From the NCBI GenBank assembly GCA_902548405.1, contig CACCRN010000001.1, forward strand, positions 1-64,000: DNA of 64,000 nt. Reading direction: 5' to 3'. The stretch comes from an uncultured Pelagibacteraceae bacterium. GTDB lineage: Bacteria > Pseudomonadota > Alphaproteobacteria > Pelagibacterales > Pelagibacteraceae. The notes under the pieces were generated by a model. It was not told where the DNA came from, did not search any database, and was given only the letters and a program-made list of their open reading frames with translations. Shown piece after piece: positions 28,801-37,670 of this stretch (positions are counted from its first letter, which is position 1; every line of letters starts with the position of its first letter). Made by a program: the position numbers and the translations under genes.

Positions 28801-31800
28801 GATTTCAGGAACTGGTGCTTTAAATAAATCAGGTAGTGGAACTTTAACTCTTTCGGGTTCAAATACTTATTCTGGTTCAACAACTATTACAAATGGAACA
28901 ATTAGTGTTTCAAGTTCATCTAATTTAGGAGCAACGCCAGGCAGCGCAGATGGAGACAACATAATTTTTAACGGTGGAACTTTGAGTGCTACAAATGATT
29001 TTACTTTAGGTACAAATAAAGGAATTACGCTAACTGGTAATGGCACAATAGATGTAGCATCATCTAACACAATGACCTTTGATGGTATCATTACAGATTC
29101 TGGTAATTTAACTAAATCTGGAAGTGGTACTTTAGTCTTGGGTGGAGCTAATCAGAATGATGGAACAATTACAGTAAATGCAGGTATTCTAGAAATATCA
29201 GATCAGTATTCATTAGGGTCATCAAGTGGTGGAACAGTTGTTGCGGATGGTGCAAGTTTAAAAATAACTGATGCAATTACGATTACTAATGAGAGCTTAA
29301 CATTAAATGGAAATGGTGTGAGTAATGGTGGGGCTTTACAAGCTGCCAATTCCTCTGGAACAATTACATTAACAGGCAGCACTACTACTCTTGGTTCGGA
29401 TACTACAATAAATATAGATGATGGAAATTTAACATTTGGTGGTCGTTTAACTGCTGGAGCCAACAATTTTGATTTAACTATTACAGGTGGTGATGGAACA
29501 ATTAGACCGTCAGGTGGATTAGTATTGAATTCTGGAACTTTGACAATGTCAGCAACTGGTACTTTTTTTGCAGAGAACAGCAGTACTTATTCTGGAGGAA
29601 CTACAGTTACTGCAGGTGCCATTCAGTATGGAAATAATGATGCTTTTGGTACAGGCGCTATCACAATGACTGGAGGTAAATTTTATACATCAGATTCAGG
29701 TGATTTTACAATTGATGAAAATTTAAATTTACAGGGTTCAATAACTTTAGGAAATAGTGGAGATAGCAATACAATTACTTTTTCAGGAACTAATACTCTA
29801 ACTGGAAATACTACTGCTAGTATTGATAGTACTGTATCAATGGCAGCAATTGATGATGGATCAAATACTTATAATTTAATTAAATCTGGAAGTGGAACTT
29901 TAACTTTAACTGGATCAAATGGTTACGACGGTACTACTACCATCAGTGCCGGAACTTTAACTGTAACAGGAACTCTTGACAACAATACAGCAGTAACGGT
30001 TTCAAGTGGCGCCACTTATGATGTTGACGCAAGCGATACTATATCATCATTAGCTGGAGCAGGTACAATTGATATAGCAAGTTCACAAACATTAACTGCC
30101 GGAAATAGCAGTGATCAAGAAATTTCAGGCACAATAACGGGATCAGGAACGTTTAATAAAAATGGTACTGGTAAACTTACACTAAGTGGAACGGGAACTG
30201 ATGTAGGATCAATTATCGTTTCAAATGGTACAATTGAAGTAAGCGGACAATTAAATAGCGGATCATACTCAGGAAATATAACTAGCAGATCAGCATTAAT
30301 ATTTAGTTCTTCAAGTGATCAGACTATTTCAGGAGTTATTGCAAGCTCTGGTACATTTACTAAATCAGGTTCAAGCACATTGACATTATCAGGAACAAAT
30401 ACTTATACAGGTGCTACGTCAATTAATGCTGGAACTTTAACTGTTTCAGGAACTTTATCAGATAGTACTGCTGTAACCGTTGCTTCAGGTGCAACTTATG
30501 ATGTTGATGTAAGTGATACTATTGCTTCTGTAGATGGAGCAGGAACAATAGAAATTGCTAATGCTGCAACTTTGACTACCGGTGATGCAAATGACCAAGA
30601 ATTAAGCGGTACTGTTTCAGGTTCTGGATCTATAACTAAAGTAGGAAATGGTATTTTAACCTTATCTGGTACAAATTCTTATAGTGGAGATACCACTATT
30701 TCAGCAGGTACATTATTGGTTACAAGTCAATTGGGTGGAGGATCTTATGCAGGTGATATTTCGAATGCTGGAGATTTAGGTATTAACTCGTCAAATAATC
30801 AGACATTATCTGGGGTTATTTCAGGGTCAGGTACTATTAATAAATCGGGTTCTGGAGAATTAACTCTTACTGGTGCTAACACATTTGATGGAACTATTAA
30901 TATTGCTGGAGGTACATTATTTGCTGGAGGAAGTAGTGATGGCTCAAATAAAATCACGGAGGGTAATATTATTGTTAAAGGAGGTACACTAAGTGGTGGT
31001 GGTATTATAGATGGTAATGTTACATTTTCATCAACAGCTGGTACTTTAGCTCCAGGAAATAGTATAGGCACTCTTACTATAAATAATAACCTAACACTAT
31101 CTGCAGATGACACTACAAACATAGAATTTAATTCAACAACAGCAGACAAGATAGTAATTAATGGAAATACAGTGCTTGCAGGATCTATTTCTTTATATCC
31201 TGAAGATACCACTTACTCAGACGTAACACATACAATTGTAGATGCTTCTGGGGGTGGAACATTTAATGGAACTTTTTCAACAGAGACAATGAATAATGAG
31301 AGTAATCTTAATGATGCTACTTGGGATATTGTCTATGATACCTCTGCAAAAACTGTTTCTTTACAAATTACTGAAGCAGGTAGCACATGTAACATAAATT
31401 GCACGACAACAGTTTCATCATCAAAAGATATTGCAAAAGTTTTTGACAATGCAACTAGTGGAACATTAAAAGACGTGAAAGATGTTTTGGATAGCGCAAC
31501 AGTTTCCTCTGTTAACACTGAATTAGATAAATTGAAAGGTACAGTAATTGCAACATCATCTATTCAATCAAATACTAATCATAATTATTTTAATAGAGCT
31601 GTTGCTAATACTACGTCTCTTTCAAATACAACCTTTGTAACAAATTTTACTTCAACAGCTAATGATGTCACTTTAGCATCATTACAAGACCAAGGTTTAT
31701 ATGGAGATAAAAAAAGATATAGTGAATACTACGATTATAGTGATGTATCAGTTTTAGGTTTTATAAAAAATAATAAAAATAAATCATTTTTTGAAAGATT

Positions 31801-33361
31801 TGAGTCAGATGATAGTGCTTCATTTTTAAGAACTTTTGGAACAAATACCAAAAGAGATAATATTGGTGAAGGCTACACAGGATATAATTCTGATACGACA
31901 GGAATATTATTTGGAGAACAATTTAAAAAAGACGATATAAATTTCGACGGTTATTCAATTGGAATTTCAAAAACTGATACAGCTTACAATGATAGTTATG
32001 GTGATGCAGAAATTTATTCAATGCATGCCTCAATGTTTAAGCAAATAGATGATGAAGATTATGCATTTAATTTATTAGGTAGCGCTTTTGTATCTAAGAC
32101 TAACAGTAATAGAAATGTATCTGTATTTGGAACTTCAGTAGATGATAAGTATAAATCTGACTTTTATGATGTTGGTTTTAATTTAGAAGCTCAGCACATA
32201 GCAAAGTATGATTTTGATGGTTATAAAATATCTCCATCTGCCAAAATAAACTATAGCTATATTTTCAAGGGAGATACAAAAGAAACAGGTGGTGATTTAG
32301 CATTAACAGTTGATAATGAAGATCTTTTTATCGTCAAACCTGAGGTTGGAATTTCAGTATCAAAAAACTTTTCTGAAAAAGATAATAAATTAAGTCAGTT
32401 GGAATTAGCAGCTTTTGTATCTAGAGACTACTTTATCGAAGGAACAGAAAATAAAGCAAGATTTGCATCTGGCTCTACTTTTAACCACGATTTGCCAAGA
32501 GACAAAGAAGACTACTACTCTTTAGGGGTAGGGTATAATTTTCTTAATAAAGAGAATAACACAAGCCTAATGGCTAATGCATTTTTGTTAGAAAATACAA
32601 AAGAAGACATCAGCTCTAATATTTTTTCAATAACATTTAGAAAATTCTTTGGTGAATTTGCAAAAGGAAGAATACCAAGTGTGATTGCAAAAAAAGATAT
32701 ACCAGTAGAATCTGATCAGGATCAAAATGATAATGAAAATCAAACTAAAGTTGTTTCGAAGAAAGATCCTCCTATGAAATCTGATAAAGATTTGGAGCAG
32801 AATAACAAAGTTATATTAAATGATGATGGAACAGTGAAAGATGAAACTATTATCGCAACGTTTCCAGACCAAAATATAAACGACGATATTAAAGAGAGTG
32901 TTGAAGATAAAATTAAGAATTTTGAGAAAAATATTGAAATAGTTTTAAAAGAAAATCCAACAAAAGAGGAAGTAGAAAATATATATGTCAGTTTAAATAA
33001 TGAAATGAAAAATTCTTCTAAAAGAGATCTTACTCTAGATGATGTTTATAATAATTTGTTCGCTAACTGTTATGCAATAGAGAAGAATTTAAAACAGTTA
33101 ATAAATTACTATGATAAATTACAATTGTATCAAATATTAGACAAATGTTCTCAATTAAAAGATCCTAAAATACATTTAATTGCAAATAGGCTGCATGATA
33201 TTCAAATGGATGAAAGATCAGCTATAGAAATATTGTATTCAAGATATCTTAAAATTTTAAGTTATATTCCAATTGTAACATTTATAGCTTTAATTATTCT
33301 TTTTTATGAAATTATTAGAAGGTTTGTTGCTAATCGATATAATTCAAGAATTATAAGTTAA
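25802..33361 (+). CDS. Giant autotransporter (type V secretion) with a C-terminal linker and membrane helix
   Basis: 2519 aa. A long signal peptide (about 1-36, ending SESLANP) leads a Gly/Ser/Thr/Asn-rich passenger (about 40-1900) built of autotransporter-associated strand repeats (TKTGAGTLTLSGANTYTGAT type), predicted to form a long beta-helix. A Cys pair and helical segment (about 1860-1950) precede a barrel of about 280 residues (about 2005-2285: ASFLRTFGTNTKRD ... NIFSITFRKFF). Autotransporters normally stop at that final strand; here about 230 residues continue: an acidic Lys/Asp/Glu linker, a helical region with two Cys, a membrane helix (about 2489-2510) and a basic tail. It is divergent from the LysR operon and convergent (4-bp overlap) with the AAA+ gene. 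Confidence 0.85.
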   Translation: MLSKIKEFFGFLKKILSKFLFPSLFIFLLVSESLANPLNVSTDTVENNSLDLDGSIKANYTYNVDSNVVYTLNGQILSNGYDLTKQGDGTLILNANNSNFGNAISNTFNIEGGLVGIGNNGSFGSTNNTISLEGGGISSSNTSSRSISNDINITSSTTIGDATNNGALTLSGDVSISGDKYTITSNSNNTFSGAVNLGGQNITFDTASGVTSTISGVVSNGNVVKSGSGTLKLTGTNTQSQTVLNGGILEVATDRGLGSEPGSLVSDNIRIADSTLKFSNTGTITLHANRGITLVNNNAKIEVTNSGARVNYSGDISGNYNLTKTGSGILALGAPSPHNLTGDVTVSAGDMRFISGTSDAYSFDVIVANGANASVNQDTFASGNSITVQSGGSLNFYPGTGSGRSYSMDINLAGSGNNNFNGGTAATLTTSSGSNTTLTGVVTLSSDASALFKPNGGAVSGSLIFGNADGNTTTAVALGSNTFTLKSVVHVDGREYDFRDQVTGTGTLDIDSNAVVNFTSGEGGFADTVNLDVQGTLNMSSSDTIASLTGTSTGSIDLQNTTLTIDQDTNTTYAGVITDSTGTSSIVKSGTGTLTLSGTNSYSGNTTLNAGNLSISADNNLGSAPGSTDADNIIFNGGGLIITSGVTFDSNRGVTMTGAGTINTASSTTSNIQGVITGSGALTKSGDGTLTLSASNTNTGDITISAGTLDVQGQLESGNYDGAISNSGQLKINSSSNQTLAGTISGTGTLAKTGSGTLTLTGTNTYSGQTTIEGGTVVASNSSSLGATPGSVTNNNIVLNNGTLQTTNSFSIGSNKGIIVTGSGGTINTDASTTLTYGGVISNNGTLTKTGAGTLTLSGANTYTGATTVSAGTLNVTGTLSDDTSITVSSGATYDVDASDTIKSIDGAGTIDIASGQTLTAGDATNKTFSGVIQGSGGLTKTGTGTLTLSGTNTYTGDTTISQGGITLQGQLESGNYDGAIANSGTLTVDSSSNQTLAGVISGTGALNKSGSGTLTLSGSNTYSGSTTITNGTISVSSSSNLGATPGSADGDNIIFNGGTLSATNDFTLGTNKGITLTGNGTIDVASSNTMTFDGIITDSGNLTKSGSGTLVLGGANQNDGTITVNAGILEISDQYSLGSSSGGTVVADGASLKITDAITITNESLTLNGNGVSNGGALQAANSSGTITLTGSTTTLGSDTTINIDDGNLTFGGRLTAGANNFDLTITGGDGTIRPSGGLVLNSGTLTMSATGTFFAENSSTYSGGTTVTAGAIQYGNNDAFGTGAITMTGGKFYTSDSGDFTIDENLNLQGSITLGNSGDSNTITFSGTNTLTGNTTASIDSTVSMAAIDDGSNTYNLIKSGSGTLTLTGSNGYDGTTTISAGTLTVTGTLDNNTAVTVSSGATYDVDASDTISSLAGAGTIDIASSQTLTAGNSSDQEISGTITGSGTFNKNGTGKLTLSGTGTDVGSIIVSNGTIEVSGQLNSGSYSGNITSRSALIFSSSSDQTISGVIASSGTFTKSGSSTLTLSGTNTYTGATSINAGTLTVSGTLSDSTAVTVASGATYDVDVSDTIASVDGAGTIEIANAATLTTGDANDQELSGTVSGSGSITKVGNGILTLSGTNSYSGDTTISAGTLLVTSQLGGGSYAGDISNAGDLGINSSNNQTLSGVISGSGTINKSGSGELTLTGANTFDGTINIAGGTLFAGGSSDGSNKITEGNIIVKGGTLSGGGIIDGNVTFSSTAGTLAPGNSIGTLTINNNLTLSADDTTNIEFNSTTADKIVINGNTVLAGSISLYPEDTTYSDVTHTIVDASGGGTFNGTFSTETMNNESNLNDATWDIVYDTSAKTVSLQITEAGSTCNINCTTTVSSSKDIAKVFDNATSGTLKDVKDVLDSATVSSVNTELDKLKGTVIATSSIQSNTNHNYFNRAVANTTSLSNTTFVTNFTSTANDVTLASLQDQGLYGDKKRYSEYYDYSDVSVLGFIKNNKNKSFFERFESDDSASFLRTFGTNTKRDNIGEGYTGYNSDTTGILFGEQFKKDDINFDGYSIGISKTDTAYNDSYGDAEIYSMHASMFKQIDDEDYAFNLLGSAFVSKTNSNRNVSVFGTSVDDKYKSDFYDVGFNLEAQHIAKYDFDGYKISPSAKINYSYIFKGDTKETGGDLALTVDNEDLFIVKPEVGISVSKNFSEKDNKLSQLELAAFVSRDYFIEGTENKARFASGSTFNHDLPRDKEDYYSLGVGYNFLNKENNTSLMANAFLLENTKEDISSNIFSITFRKFFGEFAKGRIPSVIAKKDIPVESDQDQNDNENQTKVVSKKDPPMKSDKDLEQNNKVILNDDGTVKDETIIATFPDQNINDDIKESVEDKIKNFEKNIEIVLKENPTKEEVENIYVSLNNEMKNSSKRDLTLDDVYNNLFANCYAIEKNLKQLINYYDKLQLYQILDKCSQLKDPKIHLIANRLHDIQMDERSAIEILYSRYLKILSYIPIVTFIALIILFYEIIRRFVANRYNSRIIS
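26035..30935 (+). repeat. Passenger repeats of the autotransporter, three interleaved repeat types
   Basis: More than a dozen copies of a 30-35 residue strand motif (LTKxGxGTLTLSGxNTYxGxTTI) occur. Between them two further units recur: QLESGNYDGAI..NQTLAG (starting about 27942, 28711, 30247 and 30727) and GTLSDxTxxTVSSGATYDVDASDTI (about 28432-28530, 29968-30080 and 30449-30556). The copies differ at many third positions, so they are old or diverged duplications rather than recent slippage. They encode the stacked coils expected of a beta-helix. Confidence 0.8.
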
Positions 33362-34194
33362 GAAAAATTATTGATAGTATTTTCAATATCTTCTTTTTTG
33401 ATCATCATTAAATCTAATTTTGTTTTGTTTTCTTTTTTGTTCAATCTAACTGATTGAATTTGTATACAATTTTCAAAAAATCTTCTTAAATCCCTTGCAT
33501 TAGAATATCGGTCGCCAGTTATTTCAATAATTTTATTACAAGAGTTTTTAATTGAAGTACTTGCATCATTAGCAATCATATACTTATTGTCTCGACAAAG
33601 TTTATAAAAAATTTGGTATAATTCTAAGTCATTATAATTTTCAAAAATAATATTTCTTTTAAACCTTGATACCAGACCTGCATTAGAGGATATAAATTCT
33701 TTCATATTAGACTCATAGCCAGCCACTATAACTATTAATCTATCTCTATAATCCTCCATAAATTTTAGCAATTCATCAATTGCTTCTTGACCATTATCGT
33801 TGGGATCGTTTTTGTTTGATAAAGTGTAAGCTTCATCAATAAATAAAACATTATCAATTGCTTGATTAAATTTTTCCGCAGCTCTTTCAGCTGTTTTGCC
33901 TTTTTCTGCCACCACCAAATCACTTCTAGTTACTTCGATTAGTTTCCCACCTGAAATAATTCCTAAATCTCGATAAATATTAGCTAAAAGCCTGGCTACT
34001 GTTGTTTTTCCAGTACCTGGATTTCCAGAAAAAATTAAATGATATGTAAGCGGCATTGCATCTCCAAGACCTTGCTCTTTTCTTTCCTTAGAATTTTGAA
34101 GAAATGCCAATAAATTTTTAACTTCTTCTTTCACCTTTTTAAGTCCAGGTAATTTATTTATTTCATTTAGATTTTTTTCAAGATCTTCATTCAT
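33358..34194 (-). CDS. CbbX/SpoVK-like AAA+ ATPase
   Basis: 278-aa single-domain AAA+ protein: an N-terminal helix (LPGLKKVKEEVKNLLAFLQ), Walker A GNPGTGKT, a pore-loop/sensor region, Walker B VLFIDEAY, sensor 1 (VIVAGYESNMKEF) and an arginine-finger stretch (SRFKRNI). This is the SpoVK/CbbX (Rubisco activase-like) clade. No Rubisco or CO2-fixation gene is in the window, so a remodelling role on another target is likely. It stands alone on the minus strand, convergent with the autotransporter and divergent from a secreted protein gene by 51 bp. The target is unknown. Confidence 0.85.
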   Translation of the reverse strand: MNEDLEKNLNEINKLPGLKKVKEEVKNLLAFLQNSKERKEQGLGDAMPLTYHLIFSGNPGTGKTTVARLLANIYRDLGIISGGKLIEVTRSDLVVAEKGKTAERAAEKFNQAIDNVLFIDEAYTLSNKNDPNDNGQEAIDELLKFMEDYRDRLIVIVAGYESNMKEFISSNAGLVSRFKRNIIFENYNDLELYQIFYKLCRDNKYMIANDASTSIKNSCNKIIEITGDRYSNARDLRRFFENCIQIQSVRLNKKENKTKLDLMMIKKEDIENTINNFS

Positions 34195-34245
34195 TGATTT
34201 CTACAGAATTATAGTTAAAAATTAATTTAAGATCTTTTTATTTAA

Positions 34246-34878
34246 ATGAAACTAATAATTCAAACATTTTTAATTTTATTTTTTTCAACTTCTTTTTTAT
34301 TAGCTGGTGAGCCAGGAGATTTGCCTGGCGAGGAAACAACTAAGCCTGAAGAAATGTTTGATGAAAAACCCATTGAAAAAGAGGGTTTAGATGTTTCTAA
34401 TATCACTGAATTATTAAAACCAAAAAATACTAAAGTAGTACTCCCTAAAAATCGACTAGAGCAAATATTTAACCAGTCTTTTTTAGCAGAACTTAATAAG
34501 GATCAATTAAGTATAATTGGTGAATGTGAAAAAAATCTTGCTGAAGGTAAATGCTTTAAAGTTAAACCAAATAAATTATCTAATCATTTTAATAATTATT
34601 ATTTTTATACAAACTCTCAAAATCAAGTTTATTCAATAATTGCATTTAATAACAAAAAGCAAGGAGATCTTAATTTGTGTAAGGAAAAAATTTCTTTGTG
34701 GAAAGATTATTTTAATAGTTACGATTTAATTGAGAAAGACCCAAAAGATAATTCATTAAACTTTGTACTCACTGATGCGCCTCAAAAAAATAGTATTGAA
34801 ATTTTTGCATCATGTTATGATGAACAATTTAGAGACATATCTTCAAGTTTTAGTATTAAATTTTTTAAAAATGTTTGA
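34246..34878 (+). CDS. Secreted protein of unknown function, partner of the next metallopeptidase
   Basis: A 210-aa protein with a signal peptide (about 1-20, FLILFFSTSFLLAG), an acidic/proline segment (GEPGDLPGEETTKPEEMFDEK) and a soluble domain of about 120 residues with four Cys (GECEKN, GKCFKV, NLCKEK, ASCYDE). No family is recognised. Its stop overlaps the start of the downstream HExxH peptidase (TGATG), so the two are translated together. A peptidase inhibitor, chaperone or substrate is possible, but nothing in the sequence decides this. Confidence 0.6.
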   Translation: MKLIIQTFLILFFSTSFLLAGEPGDLPGEETTKPEEMFDEKPIEKEGLDVSNITELLKPKNTKVVLPKNRLEQIFNQSFLAELNKDQLSIIGECEKNLAEGKCFKVKPNKLSNHFNNYYFYTNSQNQVYSIIAFNNKKQGDLNLCKEKISLWKDYFNSYDLIEKDPKDNSLNFVLTDAPQKNSIEIFASCYDEQFRDISSSFSIKFFKNV

Positions 34879-35942
34879 TGAGAGTTTTTGTCGTTCTTGT
34901 CTTAATTATATTTTTTCAAAATAAAGTAATTGCAGGCAGTATTACTGCAGAAGTAAAAAAATCTTACAAAGAGAGAACAGAATTTGTTAAAAAATATATA
35001 TCCACAATAAAAGAAAATAGAAAAACAAATAAAAAATTTAAAGGTAGTGTTGTAGAGTCTGTTTCTGGAAGACTATATACTAGGTTGGGTACTTCATCCC
35101 AATACGAATTAGATCAAAAAGCTTTAAAAGATTGTAAAAATGATGGTGGGATAGACTGTTTAGTTAGATTTAGGACACTCAAAAAAAATCCTAAATACAA
35201 TAGGTATGCAAAGTATATTAGCTCAAAATCAAGTTTAAAAGTTTTAGGTGAATATATTAAGTCAAAAAAAAAATTTTCCTCTAGAGGAATAGATATTTTA
35301 GTTAGTATTGAAAACTTTAAAAACAAAAAAGATTTTTTTTGTGGAGAAGTAAAGTCTAATTACGATGATATTATCAACAATCTTGTAAAAGAAATAAGTA
35401 TCTATCCAGTTTCTTTCTTACAAAACTCAGGTTTAAAATATGTAATGATTTGTGAAAAAATTACTGACAAATCATTAGGATTTGAACCAGGTGGTTTGGC
35501 ACCAGGTCATGTTGATCAATCACCAGGAGTATTTTATTTAAATTTGTCAGTTGTTAATGAAATTAAAAATTCAAAAGCAAAAAAAAATTATATTAGACTT
35601 TTGTTTCATCATGAATTCTATCACATTATAGACTCTAAATTATCATTGATGCAATTAGATGAGACGTGGGAAAAAATTAACAAGGTAGATTATTCTGATG
35701 ATTTAATAACAGGTAGTTCAGGAATAGATACCTCAGTAGAAGGTTTTATCTCAGGTTATGCAAGAAATAATTCTGCAGAAGATAAGGCAGAATTATTTGC
35801 ATTTATGATCGCTCAACATAAAGAATTTAAAAAAGCAATTGCTAAAGACGAAATATTGTTAAAGAAATCAAAGTTAATGATTTCCAGGCTTAAAGGTGTT
35901 TCAAAAGAAATAGATAAAAGTTTTTGGAAAAATTTAAATTAA
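34878..35942 (+). CDS. Secreted zinc metallopeptidase-like protein (HExxH)
   Basis: 354 aa from the ATG at 34878, which overlaps the previous stop (TGATG); a TTG three bases upstream is in frame but less likely. A signal peptide (about 1-18) is followed by a Lys-rich helical region and a catalytic-type domain with H245-E246-F-Y-H249 (LLFHHEFYHIIDSK). A downstream SAEDKAELFAFM segment could supply the third ligand Glu, as in gluzincins. A Gly/Pro loop (GGLAPGHVDQSPGVFYLN) precedes the motif. The peptidase family is not recognised further. It ends convergent with the TPR-glycosyltransferase gene (4-bp overlap). Confidence 0.65.
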   Translation: MRVFVVLVLIIFFQNKVIAGSITAEVKKSYKERTEFVKKYISTIKENRKTNKKFKGSVVESVSGRLYTRLGTSSQYELDQKALKDCKNDGGIDCLVRFRTLKKNPKYNRYAKYISSKSSLKVLGEYIKSKKKFSSRGIDILVSIENFKNKKDFFCGEVKSNYDDIINNLVKEISIYPVSFLQNSGLKYVMICEKITDKSLGFEPGGLAPGHVDQSPGVFYLNLSVVNEIKNSKAKKNYIRLLFHHEFYHIIDSKLSLMQLDETWEKINKVDYSDDLITGSSGIDTSVEGFISGYARNNSAEDKAELFAFMIAQHKEFKKAIAKDEILLKKSKLMISRLKGVSKEIDKSFWKNLN

Positions 35943-37636
35943 GTCTTTCTTAAATCGCTAATATTTTTAATCAATTCTTGACAATCTTTTTCAACTCTTA
36001 AAAAGACATCAGACCAGTCTCCTTGAACTTTTTGTCTGTAAATTCTAAAATTATCGTACCAAATAGTTTCATCTTTAGAATTTAACCATCTCCAATCAGA
36101 AACTTTAGGAAGTAATAACCAAGTTTGAGTACCAAGTGTTCCTGCTAAGTGAGCAATTGAAGTATCAGTTGTTATAACCAGATCTAAATATTTTATTATT
36201 GCAGCAGTATCGATGAATTTTTTTGAACCACCATCCATTAGCAAATCATAATTAACAATATTTTCCTCTAAATTGAATTTTTCTATTTCAGATACAGCTG
36301 AACCTTTTTGAAGATTTATGAATGTGCTTGAGGGGTTTTTTACAATGTTTTTAAAATTATTTAGAGAAACCGAATTATTTGCAACTCTAGGGTTTAGACT
36401 GCTGCCTTGCCAATTTAAACCAATTTTTACATTATCATTTACTTCTATCAGAGTTTCCCATTCTAGAAGTTTATTGTCATTAATTTTAAGAGATGATGGA
36501 AAAGGACAATTGCTATTAAGGTCTGGTGTAAGTAAATAAATTAAATTTTGAAGTGGTATCCAATAATCATAATCATCATATTCACTCTCACTGGTAATAA
36601 TTTCTTCTATAAAAACCATATCCTCAAAGAAATGATGTAGTTCTTCTTGGCACTGGAATATAATTTTACAATTGAGCTGGCTTAATGTTTCAAGATATCT
36701 TGAAAATTGCAAAGTATTTCCCAAACCACTTTCTGCAATAATTAGAATTTTTTTGTTCTCAATATTTTGACCATTCCACATTAAATTTTTTTTATGAAGC
36801 ACTGATTTAAAATTTTTATCTTCATATATTCTGTGATTATATTCTCTAAAACCTTCTTCAAAATTTGACATTGATAAAAGAGTAGTTCCTAGATTAATTT
36901 TTGATTTGTTAAAGTTAGGATTTAGTTCAATTGTTTTTCTATACATTTCAATTGCCTCAGAATATTTTCCAGCATTTAGCAAGGTATTTGCAAAATTAAA
37001 ATGTACTACATTTGAATCTGGTTTAGCTTTAATCGCTCTTTGATGACAAATTATAGCATCTTCGTACTTATGCTGAAGATAAAACAAGTTTCCAAGATTA
37101 CTCAAAATAAAATGATTACTTGGATTATTTATTAGACCTTGCTGGTAAACTTTTATTGCTTCATCGTATTTTTGATCTTGTTTGTATAAAGTCGCAAGAC
37201 TCAGGTAAGCCTTTATTTCCTTAGAGTCTATTTTAATTGCAGCTTTATAACACTCAATTGCTTTTTCTAATTTTTTACTTTGCTCATAGACTAGCCCTAG
37301 ACTTAGATAACCATCAACATAAGTAGGGTCATGAGCTAAAAGATTTGTTAATACTTTTTCTGCAGCAGAGTTATTATTTAGTAAAAAAATATTTGTACCT
37401 AATCTATTTAGAGCTTTACGATCAAAATTTCTATCTAGTGAAGAAAAATAATACCAAATAGATTTATCAAAATTATTTTGTTTATAATGAATATCTCCAA
37501 TTAAATTATAAATTTCATGATTATTGGGATCATGTTTTAATAAATTACATGCATTCTGTTCGGCAAGACCATATTGCCTATTATCTAATAATTGATAATT
37601 TTTTTTTATATTTTGAGCGATTAAAGATTTATTCAT
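35939..37636 (-). CDS. TPR protein with a GT9-like glycosyltransferase C-terminus
   Basis: The 565-aa cytoplasmic protein has seven or eight tetratricopeptide repeats over about 1-265 (for example ALINNPSNHFILSNLGNLFY and AIKAKPDSNVVHFNFANTLL units), then a domain of about 280 residues with a glycosyltransferase B look. ILIIAESGLGNTLQFSRYL starts the nucleotide-sugar fold, and IGLNWQGSSLNPRVANNS and TDTSIAHLAGTLGTQTWLLLP resemble the donor-binding site of heptosyltransferase-like (GT9) enzymes. Such TPR-GT proteins may glycosylate proteins or surface sugars. The substrate is unknown. It is 34 bp downstream of the pilD start in the opposite sense of its reading and could follow that transcript. 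Confidence 0.7.
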   Translation of the reverse strand: MNKSLIAQNIKKNYQLLDNRQYGLAEQNACNLLKHDPNNHEIYNLIGDIHYKQNNFDKSIWYYFSSLDRNFDRKALNRLGTNIFLLNNNSAAEKVLTNLLAHDPTYVDGYLSLGLVYEQSKKLEKAIECYKAAIKIDSKEIKAYLSLATLYKQDQKYDEAIKVYQQGLINNPSNHFILSNLGNLFYLQHKYEDAIICHQRAIKAKPDSNVVHFNFANTLLNAGKYSEAIEMYRKTIELNPNFNKSKINLGTTLLSMSNFEEGFREYNHRIYEDKNFKSVLHKKNLMWNGQNIENKKILIIAESGLGNTLQFSRYLETLSQLNCKIIFQCQEELHHFFEDMVFIEEIITSESEYDDYDYWIPLQNLIYLLTPDLNSNCPFPSSLKINDNKLLEWETLIEVNDNVKIGLNWQGSSLNPRVANNSVSLNNFKNIVKNPSSTFINLQKGSAVSEIEKFNLEENIVNYDLLMDGGSKKFIDTAAIIKYLDLVITTDTSIAHLAGTLGTQTWLLLPKVSDWRWLNSKDETIWYDNFRIYRQKVQGDWSDVFLRVEKDCQELIKNISDLRKT

Positions 37637-37670
37637 TTTTTAAACGAATCAGTAAGGTAATAATATATCT

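Noticed and set aside
26041..31518. Seven minus-strand open frames rich in Pro, Val and Ile
   Set aside because: They mirror the repetitive passenger of the autotransporter; Gly/Ser/Thr repeats on one strand produce Pro/Val frames on the other.
34875..34877. TTG as the start of the metallopeptidase gene
   Set aside because: The ATG three bases on overlaps the upstream stop (TGATG), the junction style seen throughout the window.
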